DNA of 64,000 nt from Mycobacterium hubeiense (GCF_002838065.1 NZ_PIZU01000018.1:40483-104482); one strand, 5' to 3'; counted from the first letter of the stretch, positions 31,188 through 42,333 are shown. The notes: generated by a model not told the origin, from the letters alone. Numbers and translations: made by a program.

Positions 31188-31193
31188 TAAGCT
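31188..31193 (+). promoter_or_regulatory. Candidate -10 box of the fadD23-like gene
   Basis: TAAGCT (TANNNT) ends 7 bases before the ATG at 31201 (4 before an in-frame GTG at 31198). This suggests the ligase gene has its own leaderless promoter, independent of the LysM gene. Confidence 0.4.
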
Positions 31194-31200
31194 CGACGTG

Positions 31201-32940
31201 ATGCCGCGGACTGAGCCTTCGATCCTGACTGTGTTACGCGAACGTGCCAGTTTGCAACCCAACGACACGGCGTTCACCTTCATCGATTACGAGCACGACT
31301 GGTCCGGCGTGGCCGAAACGCTGACCTGGTCTGGGGTGTATCGGCGCACGCTGACCGTTGCCGAGAGCCTTCGTCCGCACGGATCGTCCGGTGATCGGGC
31401 CGTCATCCTGGCACCCCAGGGACTGGACTACATCGCGGCGTTTCTGGGCGCGATGGAAGCCGGATTCATCGCTGTTCCGCTGTCGGTGCCCCAGCCCGGC
31501 GCGCATGACGAGCGGGTCGGTGCAGTGCTGCGAGATGCCTCTCCGACGGCCATCCTCACGACCTCATCGGTGGTTGCCAACGTCACAGAGTATGCCCAGG
31601 CACAAGGGGATTCTCCCCCAGCCGTCATCGAAGTCGATCTGCTGGATTACGACTCGCCCGCCCGCTCCACGGCCGGCGGTCAGCGTCCGAGCGCCGCGTA
31701 TCTGCAGTACACCTCCGGGTCGACGCGACTGCCGGCCGGTGTGGTGATCTCCCACCGCAATCTGATGGCCAATTTCGAGCAGATGATGGCGGACTTCTTC
31801 GCCAACTACGGCAAGGTCGCGCCGCCCGACACGACGATGGTGTCGTGGTTGCCCTTCTACCACGACATGGGCCTGGTGCTCGGGATCTGCGCGCCCATTT
31901 TGGGTGGTTTCCGCACAGTACTCACCAGTCCGATTGCGTTTCTGCAGCGACCGGCCCGGTGGATCCAATTGCTGGCGAGCAATACCCACGCGATGACGGC
32001 GGCGCCGAACTTCGCGTTCGAGCTGGCCGTGCGGAAAACGTCCGACGACGACATGGCCGGCCTCGACCTGGGAAACGTGTTGGGCATTCTCAGCGGTAGC
32101 GAACGGGTACACGCTGCGACCCTCAAGCGTTTCACGGACCGGTTCGCCCGGTTCAATTTCAGCGACACTGCGATTCGGCCGGCGTATGGACTGGCCGAAG
32201 CCACGGTGTACGTGGCCACGCGTCTGCCCGGTCAACCGCCGGAAATCATCTATTTCGAATCCGAGAAGCTCTCCGCGGGTCACGCCAAGCGGTGCATCAG
32301 CGGCGGCGGCACACCGCTGGTGAGCTACGGGGTGCCGCAGTCGCCGACTGTGCGGATTGTCGATCCCGACACCGGGCGCGAGTGTCCCGCCGGAACGATT
32401 GGCGAGATGTGGGTGCACGGCGACAACGTCGCCATGGGCTACTGGCAGAAACCCCAAGAGACACAAGACACCTTCGGCGCACAGCTGGTCGATCCGTCGC
32501 CCGGCACCCCGAAAGCGCCGTGGTTGCGAACGGGGGACCTCGGCTTCATTTTCGACGGCGAGCTGTTCATCATCGGCCGCATCAAGGATCTGCTGATCGT
32601 CTACGGGCGCAACCACTATCCCGAGGACATCGAAGCGACGGTCCAGGAGATAACCGGTGGTCGGGTGGCGGCGATCTCGGTGATGGGTGAGCGAACCGAG
32701 CAGCTCGTCACCATCATCGAAGTCAAGAAACGCGACGAAGACGCCGAGGACGCGATGCGTAGGCTGTCGGCCGTAAAAAACGATGTCGTGTCGGCGATCT
32801 CCAAGGCCCACGGTCTCAGCGTTGCGGATCTCGTTGTGGTGGCGCCCGGTTCGATTCCGATTACGACCAGCGGCAAGATCAGACGTGCCACTTGCGGCGA
32901 AATGTACCGCCGCAACGAGTTTGCGCGCCTAGACGGCTAG
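31201..32940 (+). CDS. fadD23: Fatty-acyl-AMP ligase, FadD23-like
   Basis: The 579-residue enzyme activates a long-chain fatty acid as acyl-AMP and loads it on a polyketide synthase. Motifs are the P-loop [67 protein letters not shown] and [20 protein letters not shown], with the catalytic lysine in TTSGKIRRA. Length and motif wording agree with FadD23 of the sulfolipid-1 pathway, which supplies the palmitoyl/stearoyl starter to Pks2. It converges with papA2, 21 bases away. In M. tuberculosis fadD23 is beside pks2; here it is at the opposite end of the cluster. Confidence 0.9.
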   Translation: MPRTEPSILTVLRERASLQPNDTAFTFIDYEHDWSGVAETLTWSGVYRRTLTVAESLRPHGSSGDRAVILAPQGLDYIAAFLGAMEAGFIAVPLSVPQPGAHDERVGAVLRDASPTAILTTSSVVANVTEYAQAQGDSPPAVIEVDLLDYDSPARSTAGGQRPSAAYLQYTSGSTRLPAGVVISHRNLMANFEQMMADFFANYGKVAPPDTTMVSWLPFYHDMGLVLGICAPILGGFRTVLTSPIAFLQRPARWIQLLASNTHAMTAAPNFAFELAVRKTSDDDMAGLDLGNVLGILSGSERVHAATLKRFTDRFARFNFSDTAIRPAYGLAEATVYVATRLPGQPPEIIYFESEKLSAGHAKRCISGGGTPLVSYGVPQSPTVRIVDPDTGRECPAGTIGEMWVHGDNVAMGYWQKPQETQDTFGAQLVDPSPGTPKAPWLRTGDLGFIFDGELFIIGRIKDLLIVYGRNHYPEDIEATVQEITGGRVAAISVMGERTEQLVTIIEVKKRDEDAEDAMRRLSAVKNDVVSAISKAHGLSVADLVVVAPGSIPITTSGKIRRATCGEMYRRNEFARLDG

Positions 32941-32961
32941 CCTGGCACGTTCGCAACGCGC

Positions 32962-34377
32962 TCAGGCCGTGGCGGCCTTGTGCAGGCGGCCGGTGCGCCA
33001 GCCCTCGGCGACGCGGACATACACGGACTTCAGCGCCGCAATGTAGTCCTCAACGGATTCGCGGGCGACCGGATTGTTCGGAAAGAGCACGGTCACCGTG
33101 GTTTCGTGTTCGAGGCGGGTCACCCAGAGCGAGACCTGGTGCGAAACTCGGCCCTCGTTGTGGATCCTGAAGTTCAGGTCGGAGTTGGCGACGGTGGACA
33201 GCGGAGCGATGCTGGCATCCAGATAGGACATGACGAGATTGCCCGGCTGAGGCCTGCCCAGCCCCAGCCTCGGCGGCGCAAGCTCCACCACGCGGTCGAA
33301 CGGCACCTTCGCCAGGTGAGAGCCCGAATCGAAGGAACTTTGTGCGGCGCAGACCGCATCACTGAAAGACGTTCCCGCATCAGCAACAGTGACCGGAAGC
33401 AATCCGGTGAACCAGCCCGTCGTCGTGAGTTCGGCTGGGGTGGCGCGGGTGTCGATCGGGGTCAGTCCGTAAAACGCGTCAGCCCCTGTCAATTCATGCT
33501 CGGCCAGTGCCGCACAGGCGAACACGCCTCCGCTGAATCGGGCGCCGACGTCCATGCACGCGTTTTCGAAACGCTCGGTCTGACCTCGATCCAACAGCGT
33601 CACGGTGCGTAGATCACCGGCGCACGGTACCGACAAGTCGCCCAGCGGCAGCGGGAATCGCGGAAGTGTTCCGCCGTTGTTCGCGGCGAACTCGATCCAG
33701 GCGCGGACCTCCGGGGACTTTACGCTCAGCGCGGACGTGTACTCGTGCTGCCGGATGCAGTAGTCGTCGTAGCTGCCGGCCTGCGGCAGTTGGATGGGCG
33801 CGGATCCGCCGACCAGGGCGGCGTACATCATGTGGATCTCCGCGAACAGCACTCCCATCACCATCGGGTCGACGCAGAGATGTTCGATGCTTGCATAGAA
33901 TGTAAACCGTTCTGCGCCTTGCACAATCCCGAACAAGAAGCAATCCCACTGCAGCGGGTGCGGCGCCAGGATGTGCGTGCGCAATTCCGCCGCCGACATG
34001 TCGCCGTGTTCGGTTGGAACCACTTCGATATCGGCGGGGTCGGCGATGGTGTGCCGGACGATGCGATCGCCGTCGGTGTACTCGAACCAACTGCGGTAGG
34101 TGTGGTGCCGGCGCAGGTGCGCATTGAGGATGTAGGTCATCGCGCGGATATCGCATCGACCGGGCATGTCCCACGTGAAGATCATCAACCGGGACATGTC
34201 GAGGCCCCGGGCCACGTGGTCGCGATAGCGCCGAAGATGCTGGGCCTGCTGGTAGCTGGGCGGTACCGCGCTTACCGGTGCGATAGCGGCTTTTGCCCTC
34301 GCTGACGGCGACGCATGCCAGCAGACGATGGAACCCGGTCCCGGTTCCCACGCCTCGATGGTCGCTATCGCGAACAC
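32962..34377 (-). CDS. papA2: PapA2-like acyltransferase
   Basis: The 471-residue condensation-fold acyltransferase has the catalytic HxxxD as HLCVDP (His166, Asp170), with proline after the aspartate as I recall for M. tuberculosis PapA2. A DxxTxGWFTG-type solvent-channel motif is also present (TTTGWFTGLLPVTV). PapA2 puts the first palmitoyl group on the 2-prime position of trehalose 2-sulfate to make SL659. The GTG start has GGGGAG about 5 bases upstream. It shares its opening wording with the second PapA (PPSY.QA.HLR), so the two are paralogues. Lies next to stf0, which would make its substrate. Confidence 0.88.
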   Translation of the reverse strand: MFAIATIEAWEPGPGSIVCWHASPSARAKAAIAPVSAVPPSYQQAQHLRRYRDHVARGLDMSRLMIFTWDMPGRCDIRAMTYILNAHLRRHHTYRSWFEYTDGDRIVRHTIADPADIEVVPTEHGDMSAAELRTHILAPHPLQWDCFLFGIVQGAERFTFYASIEHLCVDPMVMGVLFAEIHMMYAALVGGSAPIQLPQAGSYDDYCIRQHEYTSALSVKSPEVRAWIEFAANNGGTLPRFPLPLGDLSVPCAGDLRTVTLLDRGQTERFENACMDVGARFSGGVFACAALAEHELTGADAFYGLTPIDTRATPAELTTTGWFTGLLPVTVADAGTSFSDAVCAAQSSFDSGSHLAKVPFDRVVELAPPRLGLGRPQPGNLVMSYLDASIAPLSTVANSDLNFRIHNEGRVSHQVSLWVTRLEHETTVTVLFPNNPVARESVEDYIAALKSVYVRVAEGWRTGRLHKAATA

Positions 34378-34550
34378 GTCTGCTCCCCTACCTCGACCTG
34401 CACATCGACACAGTCGGACCTGTGCGAGCCGTACTGATCGAATTCGGCTGTCGAGAAACAGAATTCGTCCCTCAACCCGATCGCGCCCCGGTATCCGCTC
34501 ATATGATCCGTCAGCCTATCGAATGTTGTTGACGGCTGTGTAAAAAAATT

Positions 34551-35357
34551 TCACGTCGGCAGACCCTCCTTTTCGGCGTCCTCCCAGTACCGGGCCACCC
34601 ATTCGTCCGAACGCTGATCGGCCTGACGTTGCAGTGCGGGCTCGGGCGAGGCCAATAGCGGTTCGAGGCCCAACGCATCGAGGATGGTGCCCACCACCTC
34701 GGGCAGACTGTGGCACAGCATCGGGTAGGACACATCGATCGGCTTGATGTCTTCTTCGGCGAACCAGTTCTGCCAGCCTTCCTCCTGAGCGCGCAGCAGC
34801 TTCACGATGTGGGCGATGGCTCCCGGGTGATACTGGGCCCGGGCATCGCGGTGCGGGTCGGGTCTGCCCCGCCACACCCGCGTCTGCACCGCCAACCAGA
34901 ACGACACCGCCTGGGCCACTACATCGGGCCGGTGCACATGCACCAACACCGGGTCCGAGCCGATGATGTCGCGGATCGCCGCGAGCAGGCCATCGCCCGA
35001 GCGATTCGGCAGCCCAGCCGCCCGCTGCATCAACAGTGGCGTCTGGTTCCACATCAGCTTGCCGCCCCACACGCCGTTGGGGGTCGTGCCCACGGTGCGG
35101 ACGTAGTCGCGCCAGATGATTGCGGGCGCGTGGTCGGGCTTGCCCTCGTCGAGGGGGTCGAGGAGGCGAAGGATCGAGGGATCGTCCACTCCCGCGAACC
35201 ACTCGCGTGGTTGTGGTGCCAGGCTGGTCGTGGGCAGATACTGGAAAAACTCCTGCGGCTCGCCGGCGACGCCGGTGGCCCGCAACGATTCGACCAACAA
35301 CGTGCTGCCGGTGCGCTGTGATGCGAGTACCAGATACGACGAGGGATTATCCACCAC
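34551..35357 (-). CDS. stf0: Trehalose 2-sulfotransferase Stf0
   Basis: The 268-residue cytoplasmic sulfotransferase transfers sulfate from PAPS to trehalose, the first step of sulfolipid-1 synthesis. Family features are the 5-prime phosphosulfate loop [76 protein letters not shown] and a final [10 protein letters not shown]. The length equals known Stf0. The start is uncertain: GTG at 35357 gives the standard length, whereas GTG 35393 or TTG 35399 would follow a TANNNT box (TAATGT, 35409-35414). In M. tuberculosis stf0 is Rv0295c, far from the sulfolipid locus; here it is between papA2 and sap. Confidence 0.93.
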   Translation of the reverse strand: MVDNPSSYLVLASQRTGSTLLVESLRATGVAGEPQEFFQYLPTTSLAPQPREWFAGVDDPSILRLLDPLDEGKPDHAPAIIWRDYVRTVGTTPNGVWGGKLMWNQTPLLMQRAAGLPNRSGDGLLAAIRDIIGSDPVLVHVHRPDVVAQAVSFWLAVQTRVWRGRPDPHRDARAQYHPGAIAHIVKLLRAQEEGWQNWFAEEDIKPIDVSYPMLCHSLPEVVGTILDALGLEPLLASPEPALQRQADQRSDEWVARYWEDAEKEGLPT

Positions 35358-35794
35358 CAAAACGCCTAACGGGACTCGACTCACGCTGGACACATGCAAT
35401 CCGTACCTACATTAAACAAACCGCTGCAGGGTTTCGACCCCTTCCTTCTGCCCCGTACTACTGGTATAGCAGATATGCATTTGGGCCGCGTCCGATTGCA
35501 AATTTGACGTCGTCAGTTGTCACATCTCGAGCACCTGCGCACGCACACGACAAGTATGAAATCCGCAGCCAGACTCAGCAACTTCCACTCGGGCAATTCA
35601 CGTGGTTACTGAGTAGTCGGAACTGTATCGCCCACCACAGCCAGCAAACTTCATCCCGGTCGTCCCCACCACCGTATGCCGGTCGCGTCGGCGCAAACCG
35701 TTGTGGGGAAGACCGTCCGCATGTGCGAAAAGCCCTGGTATTCCGGCGATCTGAACGCACCCAACGACGCCGGAGGTGGAGTAGCATTGCGACG
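35358..35794. promoter_or_regulatory. Divergent promoter region between stf0 and sap
   Basis: This 437-base gap has visibly lower GC than its surroundings, and I see no gene in it. A minus-strand TAATGT (35409-35414) could serve stf0. A plus-strand TAGCAT (35782-35787) ends 7 bases before the GTG of sap and fits a leaderless start. Continuous open frame on the plus strand runs from 35120 into sap but its composition up to 35794 is not protein-like. PhoP-type direct repeats were looked for by eye; only an isolated CCACAGC half-site was noticed. Confidence 0.5.
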
Positions 35795-36517
35795 GTGTGG
35801 ACCGCCGTCCTTGTGATGGGCATCGCGGTGATATTCGAACCGATACGGCTTGGTTTAGCGGTCCTCATGCTGAACAGGCCGCGCCCGATGCTTCAACTGC
35901 TCGCGTTCTTGTGCGGCGGTTTCGCCATGGGCGTCGGCCTGGGCCTGGTCGTGTTGTTCATCTTCCGGTCCACGCCACTGGTCTCCGGACACGTCACCAT
36001 GGCCAAGATCCAGATCGCGATCGGGTTGCTGGCCCTGCTCGTCGCCGTCCTGCTGGCCACGAATGTGTCGTCGCGCAAGACAGGTGGTCGAGCGCCGGTC
36101 GACGCCCCTGTGGGCGGAAACGCAGGAGTGGCCGTCATGGAACCGGCACCGGCGAGCAGCCTCGAGAAGGTGTCCGCACGCATACGGCAACTCCTGCAAG
36201 GTGATTCACTGTGGGTTGCGGGCGTGAGCGGGTTAGGCACCGCGTTGCCATCCGCGAACTACCTCGCGGCGATGGCCATCATCCTTGCCTCCGGCGCCGC
36301 ACCGGCGGTGCAGGTACAGGCCCTCGTCGTGTTCAACGTCTTGGCGTTCACGCTCGCCGAGATCCCGCTGGTGAGTTACCTGGCTGCGCCGCAGAAGACT
36401 CGCGAATGCATGGCCGCGCTGCACGAATGGCTACAGTCACGAAGCCGCCGAGATGCCGCGGCGCTGGTGGCGGTGGCCGGATGCGCCATGCTCGCCCTGG
36501 GCGGAACGGGTCTGTGA
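35795..36517 (+). CDS. sap: Sap/GAP-family integral membrane protein
   Basis: The 240-residue product has about six membrane helices. Its opening, MWTAVLVMGIAVIFEPIRLG followed by MLNRPRPMLQLLAFLCGGF, matches the GAP family, and its conserved tail contains ALPSANYLAAMAIILASGA. In M. tuberculosis the sulfolipid-1 member Sap (Rv3821) eases surface translocation of the lipid with MmpL8. The GTG at 35795 is chosen over the much longer upstream frame because of the TAGCAT -10 box and the family start. The chp gene follows after 109 bases. Confidence 0.88.
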   Translation: MWTAVLVMGIAVIFEPIRLGLAVLMLNRPRPMLQLLAFLCGGFAMGVGLGLVVLFIFRSTPLVSGHVTMAKIQIAIGLLALLVAVLLATNVSSRKTGGRAPVDAPVGGNAGVAVMEPAPASSLEKVSARIRQLLQGDSLWVAGVSGLGTALPSANYLAAMAIILASGAAPAVQVQALVVFNVLAFTLAEIPLVSYLAAPQKTRECMAALHEWLQSRSRRDAAALVAVAGCAMLALGGTGL

Positions 36518-36626
36518 TGTCGGCAATGGCGTCAAACCAGCATGGCCGGCTTCCGGCAACGTTAATATTTCTGTCATACCCGTTGGCGATGGCAGCCGAT
36601 ATGTGTCAGGCATCCAAGGAGGAGCC

Positions 36627-37673
36627 ATGAACAAACTGCTCGTTGGTGCCGTCGCGCTCGGAATGCTGAGCTCAGCGGGCGTTTTGGGCACCGGCGTCGC
36701 GTCAGGCGAGACGGCGCTGATCGTCCCCGGCACGGCGCCGTCGCCGTACAAACCGTTGCGCGCGTTGTACCGGTTCAATCCTGCGACGCAGCCCGAAATC
36801 GGTGCGAACTACTACAACAGCGCCGGCGCCACCCGTGAGGTCATCCCCTACCCGGGCAGCGTCTGGCCGATCACGGGCGTGGATTCACCGACCGTGGGTG
36901 AGTCGGTGGCTGTCGGGACGAACAATCTCGACGCCGCGATCCGGGGCACCAATGGACCCATTGTGGTCACTGGACTTTCGCAAGGAACACTCGCCCTCGA
37001 TGCTGAACAGCGGCGACTTGCCAACGATCCCTCCGCGCCGCCACCCGAGCAGCTGACGTTCATCAAAGCTGGTGATCCGGGCCGACTGCTCGGGCGGATG
37101 TTCAAGCCAGGCACTCATGTTCCGATCATCGATTACACCGTTCCGGCGCCGGTCGAAAGCCAATACGACACGATCGAGATCGTGGGCGAGTACGACATCT
37201 TCTCCGATCCGCCCGACCGGCCGCAAAACCTTGTGGCCGTTCTGAATTCGATCATGGCCGGTGGTTACTACGGGCACACCGCAACGGCATTCTCCGACCC
37301 CGCCAGGGTGCCACCCCAGGACGTCTCGGTGACGACCAATAGCAAGGGTGCCACCACGACGACGTACTTCATCCGCACCGAACAGCTGCCGATGACCCGG
37401 GCGCTGCAGGACATGGCGGGCCTGTCACCTGAGATGGCACAGCGCGTCGACACAGCGTTGCGGCCCGTCGTGGACGCTGCGTACACCCGCAATGACGTTG
37501 CGCCCCAAGCGCCCTGGCGGCCTGCCCTGCCGGTCAGGATTCCAGCCGTGAGCATCCCGGCGCCCGCCATCACCGGACCTGCCGTCAACGTCCCGACCGC
37601 CGCTGTCTCCCCTGTCGTCACCAAGGGCATCGCGAATCAGCTTCGGGGCCTTCTGCCCAAACGCAAGCGCTGA
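36627..37673 (+). CDS. chp1: PE-PPE-domain acyltransferase, Chp1-like
   Basis: The 348-residue protein has a signal/anchor segment (MNKLLVGAVALGMLSSAGVL) and a PE-PPE serine-hydrolase domain with the nucleophile elbow VTGLSQGTLALDA and later GEYDIFSDPPDRPQNL. A proline-rich stretch and a basic end (LLPKRKR) close the protein. Chp1 (Rv3822) catalyses the last two acylations that turn SL1278 into sulfolipid-1, using the Pks2 acyl chain from another SL molecule, outside or at the membrane. A perfect AAGGAGG lies 4 bases before the ATG. Follows sap on the same strand; a hairpin terminator follows its stop. Confidence 0.88.
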   Translation: MNKLLVGAVALGMLSSAGVLGTGVASGETALIVPGTAPSPYKPLRALYRFNPATQPEIGANYYNSAGATREVIPYPGSVWPITGVDSPTVGESVAVGTNNLDAAIRGTNGPIVVTGLSQGTLALDAEQRRLANDPSAPPPEQLTFIKAGDPGRLLGRMFKPGTHVPIIDYTVPAPVESQYDTIEIVGEYDIFSDPPDRPQNLVAVLNSIMAGGYYGHTATAFSDPARVPPQDVSVTTNSKGATTTTYFIRTEQLPMTRALQDMAGLSPEMAQRVDTALRPVVDAAYTRNDVAPQAPWRPALPVRIPAVSIPAPAITGPAVNVPTAAVSPVVTKGIANQLRGLLPKRKR

Positions 37674-37678
37674 ACCGA

Positions 37679-37708
37679 ACTGCTCCGCTGCCTTGTCAGC
37701 GGAGCAGT
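37679..37708. terminator. 12-bp hairpin after chp
   Basis: ACTGCTCCGCTG and its exact complement flank a 6-base loop, starting 5 bases after the chp stop. It lies between the convergent chp and mmpL genes and may serve both. Confidence 0.75.
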
Positions 37709-37789
37709 GGCGCCTTGCCTGATTTTGCGCAGCACAAAATGTTGGTGCGCGAAATGCCAAGCACACCAACTAATTTGGGTGTTCCAGAA

Positions 37790-40700
37790 TCAGACCAGCC
37801 GGTTCCCCAATCGTGACGGCCACCAGTTCGCCCGGCCGACGAGAACGGCCGTGGCGGGCACCGTGACGGTGCGCACCAAGAAGGTGTCCAGCAGCAGGCC
37901 CACCCCGACGACGAACGCACCTTGCACGACGTTACCGATGCTGGCAAACAGCAATCCGAACATCGACGCAGCGAAAATCAAGCCGGCTGCGGTAATAACG
38001 CCACCAGTAGATCCCACTGTGCGAATGACACCAGAACGGATTCCAAGGGGAGATTCATCGCGAATACGGGAAATCAGCAACATATTGTAATCGGCGCCCA
38101 CCGCCACCAATATGATGAAGGCCAGCCCGGGTACGCTCCAATGCAATTCCTGTCCGAGAATGAATTGAAAAAGAATTACGCCAACTCCGAGCGCAGACAA
38201 ATACGAGACGATCACCGAAGCGATCAGATATATCGGTGCGACGATGGCTCGCAGCAGTGCGATCAAAATCAGCAAGACGACGATGATGGTCGTGATGATG
38301 ACCAGTCGGATGTCGTGGTTGTAGTAGTCGCGCGTATCGCGCAGCATGACGGGAAACCCCGACATCGATATCGAGGCGTCGGCCAGCGCGGTGTTCGGCT
38401 GGGCTCCCCGAGCCGTCGCGGTGATCGCGTTGACCTGGTCCATCGCCTCGGTACTGAAGGGATTGAGGTCCGTCTGCACCAGGTATCGGGCAGTATGTCC
38501 GTCGGGCGAGATGAAGGCCGCGGCGGCCCTCTTGAACTCGTCGAGGTTCAGCACCTGAGGCGGAACATAGAACCCAGCCATCGCGGGCGTCGACGCATCG
38601 TGCTTCATCGCCAGCAAGAAGGCCGACGCGTCGCTGAGACCCGCGCCCATCTGCTTGGTCTGGTCGACGAGCTGCGCAACGCCATCGGCCACCTGTCGAC
38701 TCGCCTCCGCGAGAGTGTTGGCGCCCTCCTGCAGGGTGGCCAGGCGCGTCTGCAAGCTGCCGGGGTTGTCCAGTCCCGAGGCGCGCATGGCGTCGGCGGC
38801 GCCTTCCAGCGCTTGGGTCAACCCCGTCAGCGTGGCCCCGAGGGTGTTCGCCCCGCGCGTCGCTTGCAGTTGGCGCGCGAGATCGGCGATCTTGGCCAAG
38901 CTGCCGTCTTCGCGTGCCGTGGAAAGCCGCCGCAGTTCGATGCGCGCGGTGTTGCAGGCGGGGTCGATCCCGCAGATCGGGCTGGCGTCGAGCGCCGTCA
39001 GCACCGGATTGGCCCAGTCGAAGTTCTGCTCGATGTGGTCGAGGTTGGCCAGGATGGCGTCGCCGAGTTCGCGCATGCCGGTGACAAGCCGTGCCGCCGT
39101 GTCGATTTGCTTGAGCGTCTTGTCGCCACCGAAAAGCGTTTGAACATAGGCCAGGGCGTCGATCAGTCCCCGCACGCTGATCACGGCCTGGCCGACTTGA
39201 CCGCGCACGCTGCCGAGGCTGTCGGCCAACGTGTCGGCGCCGCTGGCCAGCTTGTTGAGGTCACCCGTGTGGCCGGTGATCATCTTGGCCCCGTCGCCCA
39301 ACTTTGCGCCGACTTCACCGGCCTGATATGTCGCGGTGGCTTGTTCCAGCGGCTGTCCCGTCGGTCGGGTGATGCCGGTGACCGCGGCAACGTCAGGCAG
39401 CTGGCTCACCCGCCCGGCCATCTGTTCCAGGTCGGCGAGAGCCTGCGGCGAACGCAAGTCGATCGGCGACTGGATGACGATGTACTCGGGGATGATCGAG
39501 TTGATCGGGAAATGGCGTTCCAGTGCCGCGTATCCGACCGAGCTGTCGGAGGTCGACGGCAGCGTTTTGCGGTCGTCGTAGGTGAATCGCATCAGACCGG
39601 CACAGCTGGCCAGCACGATCAGCGCCACCATGCTGCCGACCAGATAGGCCTTGGGCCGCCGGGCAATTCGGACTCCCGACCGGCGCCAGAACCGACTGGT
39701 GAGGTCGCGTCGGGGCGCGATCCAACCCCGTGAACCGGCGAGCACAAGGATCGCCGGCAGCAGTGTCACGGCGGCAAGGAACGCCACCGCGATGGCTACC
39801 GCCAAGGCCGTCCCACAGGTGGAGAACACCCCCAGCCGGGCGAACACCATTCCCAGGAACGTGACCGCGACGGTGGCCGCCGACGCGGCTATCACCTTGC
39901 CGATCGAAGCCAGCGCCTTCTTCACTGCTTGCTCGGGCGCGGCCCCGAGTCGGATGAAGTCGTGATAGCGGCTGATGAGGAAGACGGCGTAATCGGTTCC
40001 GGCGCCGACCATCATCCCGCTCATGAAGATGATGGTCTGATTCGCGATGCCCAACCCGAGAAGCCCGAGTCCGGCCACCACGGCCTGCGCCACCACCACC
40101 GATATGCCGATAGTGATCAACGGCAGCAGCATGGTCACCGGATTGCGGTAGATCACCAGCAAGATGCCGAACAGCAGGACGGTGATGGCGAGTTCGATCC
40201 GCAGCCTGTCCCGTTCGCCGGCATGGTTGAGGTCGGCGACGGTGACGGCCGGTCCGGTCAAATGCACCGTCAGGTCGGAACCTGCCACGGTGCGCTCGAC
40301 GACGCCCGCGACGTTGGCGTAGGCCTCCTTGCCGCGGGGTGACGCCAGATCGCCGTCGAGGCCGATCGGCAGTAGCCAGGCCTTGTGGTCCTTGCTCGTC
40401 ATCGCGTCCCGCAGAGGCGGGGTGGTGATGAAGTCCTGAAGCATCACCACATCGCGGGCTTCGCGGCGCAGCGCGTCCACCAGTGTGCGGTACGCGGTTT
40501 CGTCGTCGGCGCTCAGTCCCTCCTCGTTGACCAGCACCGCGACGACGACGTTCTCGGACCCGGATTGCTCGAACGCCGCAGCCATCTCCCGCGCCGCGAC
40601 CGTCGCCGGCGCGTCGGCCGGCAGGATGGCGACCGGATTGCGCTCGGACATCTCCTTCAGCGAGGGCAGCGTCAGCGGCAGGGCGACCGCGAGTGCGATC

Positions 40701-40831
40701 CAGCACGCGATGACCACCCACGGCCAACGCACGACGAAATCGCCCAGCGGGCCGAAGATGCCACTGCTGCCGGCCCTGCCGGTCGACTGTCCCACGCGGC
40801 GTCGGCGTAGGAACTCCGTAATCCTCAACAT
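37790..40831 (-). CDS. mmpL8: MmpL lipid exporter, MmpL8/MmpL10 type
   Basis: The product, about 1013 residues, is an RND-superfamily lipid transporter: one N-terminal helix ([17 protein letters not shown]), a first extracytoplasmic domain, five helices including [23 protein letters not shown], a long second extracytoplasmic domain with coiled-coil-like Asp/Ala-rich stretches, and a final helix bundle containing [19 protein letters not shown]. The paired GTDYAVF/GADYNML segments carry proton-relay Asp-Tyr pairs. It has the YDDRKTLP and CGIDPAC motifs of the trehalose-lipid branch. MmpL8 exports SL1278. The ATG at 40831 is taken as start; it lies 28 bases after papA1. Gene name rests on cluster position. 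Confidence 0.88.
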   Translation of the reverse strand: MLRITEFLRRRRVGQSTGRAGSSGIFGPLGDFVVRWPWVVIACWIALAVALPLTLPSLKEMSERNPVAILPADAPATVAAREMAAAFEQSGSENVVVAVLVNEEGLSADDETAYRTLVDALRREARDVVMLQDFITTPPLRDAMTSKDHKAWLLPIGLDGDLASPRGKEAYANVAGVVERTVAGSDLTVHLTGPAVTVADLNHAGERDRLRIELAITVLLFGILLVIYRNPVTMLLPLITIGISVVVAQAVVAGLGLLGLGIANQTIIFMSGMMVGAGTDYAVFLISRYHDFIRLGAAPEQAVKKALASIGKVIAASAATVAVTFLGMVFARLGVFSTCGTALAVAIAVAFLAAVTLLPAILVLAGSRGWIAPRRDLTSRFWRRSGVRIARRPKAYLVGSMVALIVLASCAGLMRFTYDDRKTLPSTSDSSVGYAALERHFPINSIIPEYIVIQSPIDLRSPQALADLEQMAGRVSQLPDVAAVTGITRPTGQPLEQATATYQAGEVGAKLGDGAKMITGHTGDLNKLASGADTLADSLGSVRGQVGQAVISVRGLIDALAYVQTLFGGDKTLKQIDTAARLVTGMRELGDAILANLDHIEQNFDWANPVLTALDASPICGIDPACNTARIELRRLSTAREDGSLAKIADLARQLQATRGANTLGATLTGLTQALEGAADAMRASGLDNPGSLQTRLATLQEGANTLAEASRQVADGVAQLVDQTKQMGAGLSDASAFLLAMKHDASTPAMAGFYVPPQVLNLDEFKRAAAAFISPDGHTARYLVQTDLNPFSTEAMDQVNAITATARGAQPNTALADASISMSGFPVMLRDTRDYYNHDIRLVIITTIIVVLLILIALLRAIVAPIYLIASVIVSYLSALGVGVILFQFILGQELHWSVPGLAFIILVAVGADYNMLLISRIRDESPLGIRSGVIRTVGSTGGVITAAGLIFAASMFGLLFASIGNVVQGAFVVGVGLLLDTFLVRTVTVPATAVLVGRANWWPSRLGNRLV

Positions 40832-40859
40832 CCTCAAGATCGCAGTCGGACCACCTTTG

Positions 40860-42293
40860 CTAACGGGGAACCTCGATGAGGTTCCGCAGAGGTTCGGCCC
40901 CGCGGCCGTCGGCGACGCGGGCGCATGCCGCCTTGAACGTCGCCAAGTACTGGGAAACAGATTCGCGGGCAACGGGATTCTTCGGGAACATCACCGTCAC
41001 CCCGGTCTCGTCGAACCGGCCGACAAGGGTGTTGAGGGGGTAGGTGATCCTGCCGTCGCTGTAGGCGGCGACCTGCACATCCGCCGAGAGGCTGTTGAGC
41101 AGCGGCGCGAGCGGCCCGACCGCCGCGTCGAAGAAGTTGAGCATGGGAAAGAGTGGTTGGGGTTTGCTCAACCAGGGCGCCAGCTCCACCACCCGCTCGA
41201 ACGGCACGTGTGCCAGCGCAATACCCGAGTCGAAGGATTCCTGTGCCGCACGGGCGGTTTCAGCGAACGACGTGGCGACGATCGGCACGGTGACCGGTAT
41301 CAGGCCGGTGTACCAGCCCTGGGTCGTCTGATCGGCGGTCGTGCTTCGGGTATCGATCGGAGTGAGTCCGTAATACGTTTCCGCGCCGGTCAATTCGTGT
41401 GTTGCCAGCGCAATGCACGCCAGCAAGCCACCGATGAAACGGGTGCCCGCGTCGACGCAGGCTACTTCGAATCGGTGGGTCTGTTCGGAGTCCATCAGCG
41501 TGGTAGCGACAAGGTCGCCCGCACAGGGTTGTGATCGATCACCCAGCGGCAGTGGGAAATCCGGAAAGGTCCCGTCGTTGTTCTCGGCGAACTCGATCCA
41601 TGCGCCCACCTCGGGTGAGTCCAGCGTCAACGCGGACGTGTCGCGCCGCTGGCGGACGCAATAGTCCTCGTAGCTGCCGGCATCGGGCAGCTGTACGGGT
41701 GGTGCGCCGGAGATCAGCGCGGCATACATCATTTGGAATTCCATCAGCCCCAGGCCGACGAACCGCCCGTCGGCGTGCAGGTGATCCATGCTCGCGTAGA
41801 AGGTGAAGTGGTCGGCGCTCTGGATGATGCCGAACCTGAAGCAATCCCAGTGCAGCGAATCCGGCGTGGACACAACGAGATCCCGCAGCTCGGCCGACGT
41901 CATCTCACCGTGTCTGGTCGGCGCGAACTCGATATCGGCGGGATCGGCGATGCTGTGGCGGACGATGTGATCGTCGTCGACGTAGTCAAACCAGCTGCGG
42001 TAGGTGTCGTGTCGCCGAAGGTGGGCGTTGATCACGTACGTCATCGCGCGGACGTCGCAGCGGCCGTTGACCTTGCACACGGCGATCAGCAGTCGCGAGT
42101 GGTCGAGCCCCCTGGCCGCTTGCTCGACCAGGCTGCGGAGATGCCGTGCCTGGATGTAGCTGGGCGGCACGTCGCTGATCGGCGCTTGCTGGGCCTTGGC
42201 AAATGACGCCGGCGTCGGGTGCCACGAGACGACCGAACCCGGTGGTGGCTCCCATTCGTCGATTGTCGCTAGTTCCACTGGCCCGATGCGCAA
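40860..42293 (-). CDS. papA1: PapA1-like acyltransferase
   Basis: The 477-residue condensation-type acyltransferase has the complete HxxxDG motif HLHADG (His171, Asp175) and a [14 protein letters not shown] channel motif. In the SL-1 pathway PapA1 transfers the methyl-branched acyl chain made by Pks2 to SL659, giving SL1278. The TTG start ([16 protein letters not shown]) has a strong GGAGGAG 5-6 bases upstream. It sits between pks (40 bases upstream) and mmpL, matching pks2-papA1-mmpL8. The tail ends LRNLIEVPR. Confidence 0.9.
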   Translation of the reverse strand: MRIGPVELATIDEWEPPPGSVVSWHPTPASFAKAQQAPISDVPPSYIQARHLRSLVEQAARGLDHSRLLIAVCKVNGRCDVRAMTYVINAHLRRHDTYRSWFDYVDDDHIVRHSIADPADIEFAPTRHGEMTSAELRDLVVSTPDSLHWDCFRFGIIQSADHFTFYASMDHLHADGRFVGLGLMEFQMMYAALISGAPPVQLPDAGSYEDYCVRQRRDTSALTLDSPEVGAWIEFAENNDGTFPDFPLPLGDRSQPCAGDLVATTLMDSEQTHRFEVACVDAGTRFIGGLLACIALATHELTGAETYYGLTPIDTRSTTADQTTQGWYTGLIPVTVPIVATSFAETARAAQESFDSGIALAHVPFERVVELAPWLSKPQPLFPMLNFFDAAVGPLAPLLNSLSADVQVAAYSDGRITYPLNTLVGRFDETGVTVMFPKNPVARESVSQYLATFKAACARVADGRGAEPLRNLIEVPR

Positions 42294-42333
42294 CCCGATC
42301 TCCTCCGATGTGTGCTGTTGTGACTGCCTGCCG

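Noticed and set aside
34520..34555. T-rich run after stf0 as an intrinsic terminator
   Set aside because: A run of seven T follows the stf0 stop on the minus strand, but no convincing stem precedes it.
35120..35794. 225-codon upstream extension of sap
   Set aside because: The stretch overlaps stf0 antisense and an AT-richer gap, shows no conserved sequence, and a leaderless promoter sits just before the GTG at 35795.
37922..39733. 603-codon open frame on the plus strand inside mmpL
   Set aside because: It is high-GC antisense openness. The minus-strand product has clear MmpL helices and motifs; the plus product is low-complexity and Arg/Gln-rich.
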